Notes: a model not told the origin generated them from the sequence alone. A DNA stretch of 64,000 nt from Nocardioides sp. YIM 152315 (GCF_029210375.1 NZ_JARGER010000028.1:62001-126000), one strand, 5' to 3'. Positions 1-7,731 are shown, counted from the first letter of the stretch. Program-made: numbers and translations.

Positions 1-258
1 GTGATCACCACCGAGGCCGAGGACTCCGTCGGGCACATCCACGACCGGATGCCGCTCATGGTCGACCGGGCGCGCTGGAGCGCGTGGCTCGACCCGCGCG
101 TCGAGGGACCCGACCTGCTCGACGTGCTCGAGCCGGCGGCGCCCGGGCGCCTGGAGGCCTACCCCGTGTCGGCGCTGGTGAGCAACGTGCGCAACAACGG
201 CAGTGAGCTCATCGAGCCCCTGCCGCTGGAGCCCGGCGCCGCCGAGGTGCCGACGTGA
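1..258 (+). CDS. SOS response-associated peptidase (SRAP/YedK/HMCES family), C-terminal part
   Basis: Only the last 85 or so residues are inside the window; the reading frame is open at base 1, so the true start lies upstream. The visible part carries the IHDRMP motif followed by W..WLDP, which is typical of the C-terminal half of SRAP proteins; the histidine of that motif is one of the active-site residues in this family. SRAP proteins form a covalent link to abasic sites in single-stranded DNA through an N-terminal cysteine (Cys2), which is off-window and cannot be checked. The stop codon overlaps the next gene start (GTGA), so the two genes are probably co-transcribed. The family call is fairly sure; function in this organism is inferred. 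Confidence 0.8.
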   Translation: MITTEAEDSVGHIHDRMPLMVDRARWSAWLDPRVEGPDLLDVLEPAAPGRLEAYPVSALVSNVRNNGSELIEPLPLEPGAAEVPT

Positions 259-905
259 CGAGGCAGGAACGCCGTGTCGACACCCCCCACGGGGAGGGCC
301 GGCTGGTCGTCGACCAGGCGCGCGGCCCCATCGCGACGCTGCTGCTGAGCCACGGAGCCGGCAACGGCATCGACACCCGCGACCTCACTGCGCTCGCCGA
401 GCGGCTGCCGCGCAACGACGTCACCGTCGTGCGGTTCGAGCAGCCGTGGAGGGTCGCCGGTCGCCGGGTCGCCACCCCGCCCGCCACCCTCGACGCCGGG
501 CTCGTCGCCGCCGCCAACCGCCTCCGCACGCGCACCCCGTTGGTGGTGGGCGGCCGCTCGGCGGGTGCCCGCTCGGCGGCCCGGTGCGCCACACGGCTGG
601 CGGCGTCCGGCTGCCTCGCGCTCTCCTTCCCGCTGCACCCGCCCGGCAAGCCGGAGTCGTCCCGGCTCGACGAGCTGCGCGGTTCCCGAGTGCCGACGCT
701 GGTGATCCAGGGCGAGCGCGACGCCTTCGGCCGGCCGGAGGAGTTCCCCGGCGACACCGACCTCGCCGTCATCCCCGGCGCCGACCACGGCTTCAAGGTG
801 CCGGCGCGGGGGGAGGTCACCGAGGCCGACGCGATGGAGATCATCGTGGAGTCCACGCTCGAGTGGATCGTGCGCGAGATCGCCGGGGCCCAGGCGCCCG
901 CCTGA
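255..905 (+). CDS. alpha/beta-hydrolase family protein (KANL3/Tex30-like)
   Basis: A 216-residue protein starting at a GTG that overlaps the stop of the SRAP gene by four bases. It has an early strand ending LLSHGAGNG (oxyanion-loop region), a nucleophile-elbow-like GGRSAGAR near residue 100, a late LVIQGERDAFG strand with the usual acid position, and ADHGF near residue 175 supplying the catalytic-type histidine. This layout matches the small KANL3/Tex30-type alpha/beta hydrolases found in many actinobacteria; the substrate is unknown. The elbow serine sits in G-R-S-A-G, consistent with GxSxG. Translation is probably coupled to the SRAP gene. Confidence 0.75.
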   Translation: MTRQERRVDTPHGEGRLVVDQARGPIATLLLSHGAGNGIDTRDLTALAERLPRNDVTVVRFEQPWRVAGRRVATPPATLDAGLVAAANRLRTRTPLVVGGRSAGARSAARCATRLAASGCLALSFPLHPPGKPESSRLDELRGSRVPTLVIQGERDAFGRPEEFPGDTDLAVIPGADHGFKVPARGEVTEADAMEIIVESTLEWIVREIAGAQAPA

Positions 906-930
906 GACGCCGCCGCGGCCTCGCCGTACG

Positions 931-957
931 GGGAATGACGCGCCGAGGGCGGGCGTT
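931..957 (+). promoter_or_regulatory. sigma-R-type promoter upstream of sigR
   Basis: GGGAAT at 931-936 and GTT at 955-957 are separated by exactly 18 bases (937-954). This matches the published Streptomyces coelicolor sigma-R consensus GGAAT-N18-GTT. It lies in the 105-base gap before sigR, so it fits an autoregulatory promoter. The predicted transcript would start near 964. A second element, TAGGCT at 997-1002, lies eight bases before the ATG at 1011 and could be a separate promoter giving a leaderless transcript. Confidence 0.8.
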
Positions 958-1010
958 CCACCACCATGCTGGCAGTGCTCGATCGCCCCGCAGGGCTAGG
1001 CTGGGACGTG

Positions 1011-1670
1011 ATGACCGACCCTGCAGAGACGACCCCCGAGGCCGTCGACCCCGTCGTGGACCCCGTCGTGGACCTGGCCACGGAGACCGAGGCGGAGCGC
1101 TCCGCGCGCTTCGAGAGGGAGGCGCTGCCCTTCCTCGACCAGCTCTACTCGGCCGCGATGCGGATGACCCGCAACCCGGCCGACGCCGAGGACCTGGTGC
1201 AGGAGACCTACGCCAAGGCGTACTCCTCCTTCCACCAGTTCAAGCCCGGCACCAACCTCAAGGCCTGGCTCTACCGCATCCTGACCAACACCTTCATCAA
1301 CAACTACCGCAAGAAGCAGCGTCAGCCGCAGCAGTCGATGTCGGAGGACGTGGAGGACTGGCAGCTGCACCGGGCCGAGTCGCACTCGTCGACGGGCCTG
1401 CGGTCCGCGGAGACCGAGGCGCTCGAGCACCTGCCCGACTCCGAGGTGAAGAGCGCGCTGCAGCGACTTCCCGAGGAGTTCCGGCTCGCGGTCTACCTGG
1501 CCGACGTCGAGGGATTCGCCTACAAGGAGATCGCCGAGATCATGGACACCCCGATCGGCACCGTCATGTCCCGGCTGCACCGGGGCCGGCGACAGCTGCG
1601 CGACATGCTCTCCGACTATGTGCGTGACAACGACCTGATGACCGCCGGCCGCAAGGGGGGTGCGTCGTGA
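1011..1670 (+). CDS. sigR: RNA polymerase ECF sigma factor SigR (SigH of mycobacteria)
   Basis: Group IV (ECF) sigma factor of 219 residues. Region 2 is clear ([18 protein letters not shown], then [19 protein letters not shown]), as is region 4 ([17 protein letters not shown]...[23 protein letters not shown]), with the short linker expected of ECF factors. SigR directs transcription of thiol-redox genes when RsrA is oxidised. Start: ATG 1011 is chosen because family members begin at this point; GTG 1008 is adjacent and a longer in-frame form could start at ATG 966. In S. coelicolor a longer, unstable SigR form is made from an alternative promoter, so both starts may be used. It overlaps rsrA by four bases (GTGA). 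Confidence 0.93.
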   Translation: MTDPAETTPEAVDPVVDPVVDLATETEAERSARFEREALPFLDQLYSAAMRMTRNPADAEDLVQETYAKAYSSFHQFKPGTNLKAWLYRILTNTFINNYRKKQRQPQQSMSEDVEDWQLHRAESHSSTGLRSAETEALEHLPDSEVKSALQRLPEEFRLAVYLADVEGFAYKEIAEIMDTPIGTVMSRLHRGRRQLRDMLSDYVRDNDLMTAGRKGGAS

Positions 1671-1960
1671 GCCACGAGCACTCCGGCCACGCGGCCCACG
1701 CGGGCGAGCCGACGCCCGGTGACTGCGCGGACTTCCTCGAGCGCATCGTCTACTTCATCGACAACGAGCTCGACGAGGCCGACTGCTCCGAGGTGCGGTT
1801 GCACCTCGACAGCTGCAACCCGTGCCTCGAGAAGTACGACCTCCAGCGGACGGTGAAGACCGTCGTCGCCCGTTCCTGCTCCGAGGTCGCTCCCGACGAG
1901 CTGCGCCAGCGCGTGCTGCTGCGGATCCGCGAGGTCCAGGTCCAGATCCGCGAGTCCTGA
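1667..1960 (+). CDS. rsrA: mycothiol-system zinc-binding anti-sigma factor RsrA
   Basis: A 97-residue zinc-binding anti-sigma factor translationally coupled to sigR. It has the ZAS-family motif H-x3-C-x2-C (His46, Cys50, Cys53) plus Cys20, 26 residues before the histidine, the same spacing as the Cys11/His37 pair in S. coelicolor RsrA. In the family, oxidation of these cysteines to a disulphide expels zinc and releases SigR. An extra cysteine at position 40 is present. Sequence to the stop is followed within 40 bases by a strong terminator hairpin, so sigR-rsrA form a two-gene operon. Confidence 0.93.
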   Translation: MSHEHSGHAAHAGEPTPGDCADFLERIVYFIDNELDEADCSEVRLHLDSCNPCLEKYDLQRTVKTVVARSCSEVAPDELRQRVLLRIREVQVQIRES

Positions 1961-1998
1961 TCCGCGAGTCCTGACCCGCGTCGACGCCCATCACGGCA

Positions 1999-2030
1999 AG
2001 AACCCCCGAACCGGACGGTTCGGGGGTTCT
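1999..2030. terminator. Bidirectional hairpin terminator between rsrA and the bL37 gene
   Basis: Perfect 14-bp arms AGAACCCCCGAACC (1999-2012) and GGTTCGGGGGTTCT (2017-2030) around a GGAC loop. There is no long T tract, as is common for actinobacterial terminators. It separates two convergent genes, rsrA (+) and the bL37 gene (-), and could stop transcripts from both sides. Confidence 0.85.
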
Positions 2031-2042
2031 GGACTTCTGCGC

Positions 2043-2117
2043 TCAGGCGTTGGGGCGCTTGCCGTGGTTCGCGCCCTTCTTCTTGCGAGCGCGGCGCTTG
2101 CGGCCGGTCTTGCCCAT
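2043..2117 (-). CDS. 50S ribosomal protein bL37 (24 residues)
   Basis: A 24-codon gene on the minus strand with ATG at 2117 and TGA at 2043-2045. The product begins MGKTGRKRRARKKKG and ends ANHGKRPNA; ten of the first fourteen or so residues are basic or glycine. The size and the C-terminal ANHGKRPNA match my recollection of the mycobacterial ribosomal protein bL37, a 24-residue actinobacterial subunit of the large ribosomal subunit. A strong Shine-Dalgarno sequence, AGGAGG, lies about seven bases before the ATG. It is preceded by its own roughly 90-base leader and followed by the terminator hairpin at 1999-2030, so it is probably monocistronic. The gene is short enough to be missed by gene callers. 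Confidence 0.88.
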   Translation of the reverse strand: MGKTGRKRRARKKKGANHGKRPNA

Positions 2118-2206
2118 GATTTCCTCCTGATCGGAACGTCGTTGACCCGAAGGCCATCGCCCATCCTCTCAAAGGTGCCGGCCGGAGAGAAATCGAGTGC
2201 CGCCCG

Positions 2207-2288
2207 GACTTCACGGGCACTTCCTGCTCTTCTGGGGTGTTGCAACGCCCGAGGAGAGCAGGAATACCCGGTGCACCGGGTATTCCGC
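2207..2288 (+). repeat. 82-bp dispersed structured repeat, copy A
   Basis: One of three 82-bp copies in this window (others at 18348-18429 and, inverted, 59208-59289). It starts GACTTCACGGGC, has a middle stem CCTGCTC...GAGCAGG around a GTGTTGCAAC core, and ends in a 26-bp palindrome with half-site GGAATACCCGGTG (near 2263-2287). The palindromic end lies 8 bases beyond the stop of the thioesterase gene (minus strand). It may act as a terminator or RNA element, or be a small mobile repeat; function is unknown. Confidence 0.85.
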
Positions 2289-2295
2289 AAGCCAC

Positions 2296-2655
2296 TCACA
2301 CCCGCGACATGAACCGCGCGGCATCGACGACCACCCGGGTGATCTCGCCGGTGCCGACCACCTTCCCGCCCACGTTGCGGGCGGCGACGGTGAAGCGGTG
2401 GAGCCGCCCGTCGACGTACGTCGGGGACGCGGTCACCTCGACCTCCTGGCCGACGGCGCTGGCGGCGAGGTGCTCGAGCTCGACGCGGGTGCCGACGCTC
2501 GTCGAGCCGTCGGGCAGGGTCGGCTCGAGGGCCGCGCAGGTGGTGGCCTCGCACCAGGCGAGGAGCCGCGGAGTGCCGAGCACCGGCAGGGTGCCCGAGC
2601 CGACCGCGCTCGCGGTGTCGGCGTCGGTGACGGCGAACAGCAGCGTGGCCTCCAT
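2296..2655 (-). CDS. hot-dog-fold thioesterase family protein (FlK-like)
   Basis: A 119-residue single-domain protein. The pattern GTPRLLAWCEATTCAAL in the N-terminal third, then VGTRVELEHLAASAVGQ, matches the fluoroacetyl-CoA-thioesterase-like branch of the hot-dog fold, in which a threonine, a glutamate and a histidine form the active site. These enzymes hydrolyse small or unwanted acyl-CoA esters; the substrate here cannot be told from sequence. Its ATG overlaps the stop of the GNAT gene (ATGA), making it the last gene of a four-gene minus-strand operon starting at 5685. Copy A of the 82-bp repeat follows its stop. Confidence 0.78.
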   Translation of the reverse strand: MEATLLFAVTDADTASAVGSGTLPVLGTPRLLAWCEATTCAALEPTLPDGSTSVGTRVELEHLAASAVGQEVEVTASPTYVDGRLHRFTVAARNVGGKVVGTGEITRVVVDAARFMSRV

Positions 2656-3155
2656 CAGAGCTCCCTCCGGAAGGCGATCAGGTCCACACCCGGCAGCGGC
2701 GACCAGTCGCGCTCGGCAAGGCGCACGAAGCCGAGCCGGGAGTAGACGCGGTGCGCGGAGGTCATCTCGGCCAGGCTGGAGAGCACGACCGCGTGGGCGC
2801 CGAGCTCGCGGAACCGGTCCAGCACGAGCTGCATGAGCGACTCGCCGACGCCGCGACGCCGGGCCGACGGTGCGACCGCGAGCATCCGGAACTCGCCCTC
2901 GCCCGGCTCACCGATCTCGCGCCACGCCGAGCCCTCGGGAGCGATCGTGACGGTGCCGACGACCTCGCCGTCGAGCTCGGCGACCCAGAGCTCGGCCCCG
3001 CGGTCGCGGCTGGCGGCGTCGCGCAGCTTGACGATGTAGGGGTCGGCCGGACCGAGCGTGAACTCGGTGTAGGCGGCGACGGTCACCTCGCCGACCGCCT
3101 CGAGGTCGGCGGGACGGGCGCGCCGGACGGTGACATCGGGGGCGACGTCAGACAC
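2655..3155 (-). CDS. GNAT family N-acetyltransferase
   Basis: A 166-residue single GNAT domain. The acetyl-CoA-binding motif is visible as FRMLAVAPSARRRGVGESLM (V-x-P-x-x-R-x-x-G-V-G, motif A, about residues 88-107), followed by VVLSSLAEMTSAHRVYSRLGF (motif B). The domain acetylates an amine on an unknown acceptor. It overlaps the upstream IlvG-like gene by 8 bases and the downstream thioesterase by 4, so translation of the three genes is likely coupled. Nothing in the context fixes the substrate. Confidence 0.82.
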   Translation of the reverse strand: MSDVAPDVTVRRARPADLEAVGEVTVAAYTEFTLGPADPYIVKLRDAASRDRGAELWVAELDGEVVGTVTIAPEGSAWREIGEPGEGEFRMLAVAPSARRRGVGESLMQLVLDRFRELGAHAVVLSSLAEMTSAHRVYSRLGFVRLAERDWSPLPGVDLIAFRREL

Positions 3156-4824
3156 CGAAGCTGCTCCGGGGGTAGACGGCCTCGACGTCGGTGATCACGT
3201 TGAGCAGGTAGGGCACGCCGGACGCGAAGGCCCGGTCCAGCGCCGGGCCGAGCTGCCGCGGGTCGGTCACGGTCTCGCCGGCGCCACCGAGCGCGCGCAC
3301 GACCTCGTCGTACGCCGTGCGCGGGGCGAGGTCGGCGATCACGTCGTAGCCGTAGAGCATCTGCATCGGCCCCTTCTCGAGGCCCCACGCGGAGTTGTTG
3401 CCCATCACCATGACGACCGGCAGGTCGTGGCGCACCAGCGTGTCGACGTCCATGAGCGAGAAGCCCGCCGCGCCGTCGCCCAGCAGCAGCACCACCTGCG
3501 CCGACGGCCGGGCGATCCGGGCCGCGATCGCGGCGCCGAGGCCCGCGCCGAGGCAGCCGTACGGGCCCGGGTCGAGCCACCCGCCGGGGCGCCGCGGCTC
3601 GACGTACTTGCCGGCGAAGCTGACGAAGTCGCCGCCGTCGCCGATCACGACCGCGTCGTCGGCGAGCCGGGGGAGCAGCTCGCCGTAGATGCGGGCCGGG
3701 TGGATGGGATCGGCCTCGGCCCCGAGCAGCTCCGCGTCGCGCGCGGTGGCGGCCGACACGGCGCCCTGGAGGTCGCCGACCCAGGTCGACCAGTCCGGCC
3801 GGCGCACGACCTGGTCCATCGCCGCGAGCAGCCCGTCGAGCACCGAGGTGAGGTCCCCGGAGACGGAGGCGGCCAGCTGGGCGTGGCCGGAGAGCTGCCC
3901 GGGGGAGTCGGCGACGTGCACGACCTGGGCGTCGCCGAACACGCCGTACCCCAGGCGGAAGTCGAGCGGCGTACCCACCACCACGACCAGGTCGGCGCCC
4001 TTGAGCGCCTGACCGCGGGCCTTGGTCGCCAGCAGCGGGTGGCCGCCGGGCACGACCCCGCGGCCCATCCCGTTGGTGATCGTCGGGACGCCCACGGCCT
4101 CGACGAAGCGCAGCGCGGCCTCCTCGGCGTGGTCGGCCCACACGTCGGTGCCGAGGATGAGCACCGGGCGGGCGGCGGAGGCGAGCAGCTCGGCCACCTC
4201 GGTGATCGCGTCGGGGTCGGGGTCGGTGCCGCGCAGGGGGGCCACCCGGGGCAGCGGCCCGGCCGCGCTGTTGAAGAGCTCGTCCATCGGGACGTCGACG
4301 AAGACCGGTCCGCGGTGTGGCGAGCCGGCGGTGGCGAACGCGTCGTGCATCCCGTCGAGCACGGCGCCCGCCGCGGGGATCGTGTGCGCCTTCTTCGAGA
4401 CCGGCGCGAAGATCGGCGGCTGGTCGAGCTCCTGGAGTGCCCCGGTGCCCCAGCGGCCCTGGGGCGCCCGGCCGCCGACCACGACCATCGGCGACCCCGC
4501 GAACTGCGCCTGCGCGACCGCGCTCAGCCCGTTGGTCACGCCGGGACCGGCCGTCAGCACCGCGAGGCCCGGCACCCGGGTCAGCTTGCCGGTCGCTTCG
4601 GCGGCGAACGCGGCGGTCTGCTCGTGGCGTACGTCGAGCAGTCGCATCGGCCGCTCGGCCTTGACCGCCCCGTCGTACAGCGGGAACACGTGCGCGCCCG
4701 ACAGCGTGAACATGGTCTCGACGCCGTGCGCGCGCGCCACCGCGACCGCGAGCTCGCCGGCGTGGCCGCTCAGGTCGGTGTCGGAGTCCGGGGGGACGTC
4801 GGTCGGGTTCACGTCGTCGGGCAT
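3148..4824 (-). CDS. acetolactate synthase-like TPP-dependent enzyme (IlvG/Rv1820-like)
   Basis: A 558-residue thiamine-diphosphate enzyme with the three usual domains. The N-terminal Pyr domain has the catalytic glutamate in RHEQTAAFAAEA (Glu68); the central domain follows; the C-terminal domain has the GDGAAGFSLMDVDTL...NN motif that binds diphosphate and Mg. Long stretches (for example FTLSGAHVFPLYDG, NGMGRGVVP, LDPGPYGCLGAGLG, YDEVVRALGG) resemble what I recall of M. tuberculosis IlvG (Rv1820). Such proteins are annotated as acetolactate synthases but are distinct from the IlvB/IlvN enzyme; oxalyl-CoA or 2-hydroxyacyl-CoA lyase activity is an alternative. Starts 9 bases after the DUF2785 gene. 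Confidence 0.82.
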   Translation of the reverse strand: MPDDVNPTDVPPDSDTDLSGHAGELAVAVARAHGVETMFTLSGAHVFPLYDGAVKAERPMRLLDVRHEQTAAFAAEATGKLTRVPGLAVLTAGPGVTNGLSAVAQAQFAGSPMVVVGGRAPQGRWGTGALQELDQPPIFAPVSKKAHTIPAAGAVLDGMHDAFATAGSPHRGPVFVDVPMDELFNSAAGPLPRVAPLRGTDPDPDAITEVAELLASAARPVLILGTDVWADHAEEAALRFVEAVGVPTITNGMGRGVVPGGHPLLATKARGQALKGADLVVVVGTPLDFRLGYGVFGDAQVVHVADSPGQLSGHAQLAASVSGDLTSVLDGLLAAMDQVVRRPDWSTWVGDLQGAVSAATARDAELLGAEADPIHPARIYGELLPRLADDAVVIGDGGDFVSFAGKYVEPRRPGGWLDPGPYGCLGAGLGAAIAARIARPSAQVVLLLGDGAAGFSLMDVDTLVRHDLPVVMVMGNNSAWGLEKGPMQMLYGYDVIADLAPRTAYDEVVRALGGAGETVTDPRQLGPALDRAFASGVPYLLNVITDVEAVYPRSSFGV

Positions 4825-4833
4825 GCCCGCAGG

Positions 4834-5685
4834 TTACTCACCCGTAGTGACGAGGTACCCGTGGTTGGTCGACTTCAGCGCGTCCACGACGACGAGGAGC
4901 AGGTCGGAGCGCAGCTGCGGCGGTCGGCTGCCCAGCGACAGCTGCAGGTAGAGGGCGCGCAGGAAGGCCTCGGCGTTGCCGCCGGCCAGGTAGGGGTCGC
5001 GGTCGTCGTACGTCGACCGCGTCCCCGCGCCGGCTGCGATCCGCGCCACCCAGGGTTCGAGCACCCGCAGCGGCACCACGTTGCGGCGCAGCACCGCCAT
5101 CGTCGCGAACGCGAGGCGGTCGGGCTCGCCGTTGCTGAACAGCCGGTCCACCGGGAGCAGCAGCCGATCGGCGATGACGTCGAGCAGCACCGTGAGCTCG
5201 GGGGTCGCCAGGTGCGGCGACCGGGCCAGGATCGCGAGGGTGTCGGCGCCGTGGGAGACCGCGTGCGCCCAGCCGTTGCCGCGCACCCAGCCGCGCAGGT
5301 CGCGCTCGCGCAGCAGCCAGGTCGTGAGCCGGTCGCCCCACTCGAGGATCTTGCCGCCGGGCAGCAGCGGCCGCGTGTTGTCGCGGGCGATGCACTCGCC
5401 CAGGACGAGCGCCGAGAAGCTGCGCCGGAAGACCGTGTCGGTGCCGCGCTCGCCGAGCCCGACGAGCAGCCCCATTGCCATCCCGTCGCCGAGCCCGGAG
5501 AGCAGGTCGTCGTAGACGCCGCGCTCGACCCAGGTCGTCAGGGCGGGATAGGCGGTGCCGTCGCGCAGGGCCGGGTCGGGGTCGCCGAGCATCCGGGTCA
5601 GCTCGGCGGTGAGATCGTCGAGCGGACGATCCGACGGGACCGCCAGCCCCGTTGCATGCACGTTCCGCCAGTATGACCCGGACAT
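4834..5685 (-). CDS. DUF2785 family protein
   Basis: A 283-residue protein whose centre reads RGWVRGNGWAHAVSHGADT, the signature I associate with DUF2785, a family of unknown function with an alpha-helical repeat-like composition. No signal peptide or membrane segment is evident. It is the first gene of a minus-strand operon (DUF2785, IlvG-like enzyme, GNAT, thioesterase) and is divergent from pdtaS across 92 bases, so the shared gap 5686-5777 should hold promoters for both directions. A biochemical role cannot be assigned. Confidence 0.75.
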   Translation of the reverse strand: MSGSYWRNVHATGLAVPSDRPLDDLTAELTRMLGDPDPALRDGTAYPALTTWVERGVYDDLLSGLGDGMAMGLLVGLGERGTDTVFRRSFSALVLGECIARDNTRPLLPGGKILEWGDRLTTWLLRERDLRGWVRGNGWAHAVSHGADTLAILARSPHLATPELTVLLDVIADRLLLPVDRLFSNGEPDRLAFATMAVLRRNVVPLRVLEPWVARIAAGAGTRSTYDDRDPYLAGGNAEAFLRALYLQLSLGSRPPQLRSDLLLVVVDALKSTNHGYLVTTGE

Positions 5686-5777
5686 AGGGGCGATCCTACG
5701 AAAGCCTGGCCGTTCGTCCAGAGGCGGTCCACTCCCGTGTGGCGGCGGGGCACCCGGAACGCCCTACCCTTGCGATC

Positions 5778-7253
5778 GTGCCGTCCCTGAGCGACCTCGT
5801 GCGCAGCCACACCGATCTGGACGCCGAGGACGTGGCGTGGCTCCAGCTGCTGATGGCGGACTGGCAGATCATCGCCGACCTGTCCTTCGCGGACCTGGTG
5901 CTGTGGCTCCCGGACCGGGAGGGCAAGGGCTTTTGGGCGGGGGGCCAGATGCGGCCGACGACCGGGCCGACGGCGTACGTCGACGACGTGATCGGCACGT
6001 TCGTGCCGGTCGGCCGGCGACCGCTGATCGACGCGGCGTACGGCCAGGGTCGGCTGGTCCGCGAGGGCGACCCGGAGTGGCGCGACGACGTGCCGGTGCG
6101 GGTGGAGACGATCCCGGTGCGGCGCGCCGGCCGGATCATCGCGGTGGTCGCCCGCAACACCAACCTGCTCGGCGTGCGCACGCCGAGCCGCCTCGAGCTG
6201 TCCTACCTGCAGACCGCCGCCGACCTGACCCAGATGATCGCCCACGGCTACTTCCCGGCCACGGGGCAGCGCAGCGACCATGCGGACACCCCGCGCGTCG
6301 GAGACGGCTTCCTGCGCGTCGACGCGGCCGGTCGGGTCGCCTACGCGAGCCCGAACGCCCTGTCGGTCTTCCGTCGTCTCGGGCTCTCCGGCGACCTCGC
6401 CGGGCTGTCGCTCGCCGAGACCACGCGCGACCTGGTGCCCCCGCGCCGCAGGCCCGACGAGGAGACCCTGAGCGCGGCGCTCGGCGGCCGGGCGCACCGC
6501 GACACGGAGATCGGCACCGACGAGGTCGCGCTGATCGTGCGCTCGATCCCCCTGCGTCCGCAGGGCGACCACATCGGCGCCCTCGTGCTGGTCCGCGACG
6601 TCACCGACCTGCGCCGTCGCGACCGCGAGCTGGTCACCAAGGACGCGACGATCCGCGAGATCCACCACCGGGTGAAGAACAACCTCCAGACCGTCGCCGC
6701 GCTGCTGCGGCTCCAGGCGCGCCGGATGGACAACGAGTCGGCGCGGCTGGCCCTGGAGGAGGCGGTACGCCGGGTCGGGTCGATCGCCATCGTCCACGAG
6801 ATCCTCAGCCAGGCGGTGGAGGAGCGGGTCGACTTCGACGACGTCGTGGACCCCCTCGGCCGGATGGTCACCGAGGTGAGCGCGGTCGGGGGCCGGGTGC
6901 GCGTGCGGCGGTCGGGATCGTTCGGCGAGCTGCCCTCAGAAGCCGCGACCGCGCTCGCGATGGTGGTCACCGAGCTGCTCCAGAACGCCGTCGAGCACGG
7001 CTACGACCCGGCCGACGCCGGCCTGACCGGCGAGATCGTGCTGTCGGCGCGGCGCCTGGTCGGACGGCTCCACGTCACCGTCGACGACGACGGCTTCGGG
7101 CTCCCGGGCGACTTCGACCTCGACGGCTCCAGCAGCCTGGGCCTCTCGATCGTCCGCACGCTGGTGGAGTCCGAGCTGGGCGGCCAGCTCGAGCTCGGAC
7201 CGGCGCCCGGCGGTCGTGGCACGCGGGCGGCGCTCGACGTACCTCTCGAATAG
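5778..7253 (+). CDS. pdtaS: two-component sensor histidine kinase PdtaS
   Basis: A 491-residue soluble kinase closely resembling M. tuberculosis PdtaS (Rv3220c): an N-terminal GAF-like domain (ADLSFADLVLW), a PAS domain (DGFLRVDAAGRVAYASPNAL), a HisKA_2 domain with the phospho-accepting His in REIHHRVKNNLQTVAALLRL, and an HATPase domain (TELLQNAVEHGYDP; DDDGFGLPGDF; SLGLSIVRTLV). No membrane segment is seen, so it senses a cytoplasmic signal. In mycobacteria it phosphorylates the RNA-binding ANTAR regulator PdtaR; no pdtaR is in this window. The GTG at 5778 is preferred over upstream ATG 5739 because it matches the family N-terminus and sits 7 bases after TACCCT (5765-5770), implying a leaderless transcript. 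Confidence 0.92.
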   Translation: MPSLSDLVRSHTDLDAEDVAWLQLLMADWQIIADLSFADLVLWLPDREGKGFWAGGQMRPTTGPTAYVDDVIGTFVPVGRRPLIDAAYGQGRLVREGDPEWRDDVPVRVETIPVRRAGRIIAVVARNTNLLGVRTPSRLELSYLQTAADLTQMIAHGYFPATGQRSDHADTPRVGDGFLRVDAAGRVAYASPNALSVFRRLGLSGDLAGLSLAETTRDLVPPRRRPDEETLSAALGGRAHRDTEIGTDEVALIVRSIPLRPQGDHIGALVLVRDVTDLRRRDRELVTKDATIREIHHRVKNNLQTVAALLRLQARRMDNESARLALEEAVRRVGSIAIVHEILSQAVEERVDFDDVVDPLGRMVTEVSAVGGRVRVRRSGSFGELPSEAATALAMVVTELLQNAVEHGYDPADAGLTGEIVLSARRLVGRLHVTVDDDGFGLPGDFDLDGSSSLGLSIVRTLVESELGGQLELGPAPGGRGTRAALDVPLE

Positions 7254-7258
7254 CTGGC

Positions 7259-7510
7259 TCAGGCGGTGCGCACCCGGGCGCGAGCGTTGCGACGCTTGAG
7301 CGCGCGCCGCTCGTCCTCGCTGAGACCGCCCCACACCCCGTGGTCCTGCCCGGCCTCGAGCGCCCACGCGAGGCACTGCTCGCGCACCTCGCAGCGACGG
7401 CACACCTGCTTGGCCTCCTCGATCTGGAGGATGGCCGGACCGGTGTTGCCGATCGGGAAGAACAGCTCCGGATCCTCGTCGAGGCACGCGGAACGGTGGC
7501 GCCAATCCAT
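7259..7510 (-). CDS. whiB1: WhiB-family iron-sulfur transcriptional regulator WhiB1
   Basis: An 83-residue WhiB protein with the four cluster ligands Cys9, Cys37, Cys40 and Cys46 (C-x2-C-x5-C), the GVWGG turn, and a basic tail EDERRALKRRNARARVR for DNA binding. The N-terminus MDWRHRSACLDEDPELFFP and the tail are near those of mycobacterial WhiB1, an essential nitric-oxide-sensitive [4Fe-4S] regulator that contacts sigma-A. It converges on pdtaS with a 5-base gap, the same neighbour relation as Rv3219/Rv3220c. Its 221-base upstream gap (7511-7731) includes an AT-richer stretch around 7600-7680 that probably holds the promoter. Confidence 0.93.
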   Translation of the reverse strand: MDWRHRSACLDEDPELFFPIGNTGPAILQIEEAKQVCRRCEVREQCLAWALEAGQDHGVWGGLSEDERRALKRRNARARVRTA

Positions 7511-7731
7511 GGCTGGGCGATCCCTCTTTCTTCAACGAACAGGTGGGCAAGCCGGTGGGTGATCCCGGACTGCCGGTGCGCAATGGGCACGACGAAACAC
7601 GCGCAAGTTCACGCGTTCTTCACCAAGACTGGCAATCTTTTTACCGTTAAACAACCCCCTGACATGGTCTTGTCCGTCACAGGGGTCGCGCGCGTGTCGA
7701 GCCGGCCCGCGGCCTCTTCTAGGCTGCACCG

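Noticed and set aside
3130..5676. An 848-codon plus-strand frame
   Set aside because: It runs antisense to the IlvG-like and DUF2785 genes, has no motif and has the His/Arg/Gly-rich composition of a GC-frame shadow.
7511..7731. CRP sites before whiB1, as known in M. tuberculosis
   Set aside because: I found only single half-sites such as GTCACA and TGACA, not a spaced pair matching TGTGA-N6-TCACA.
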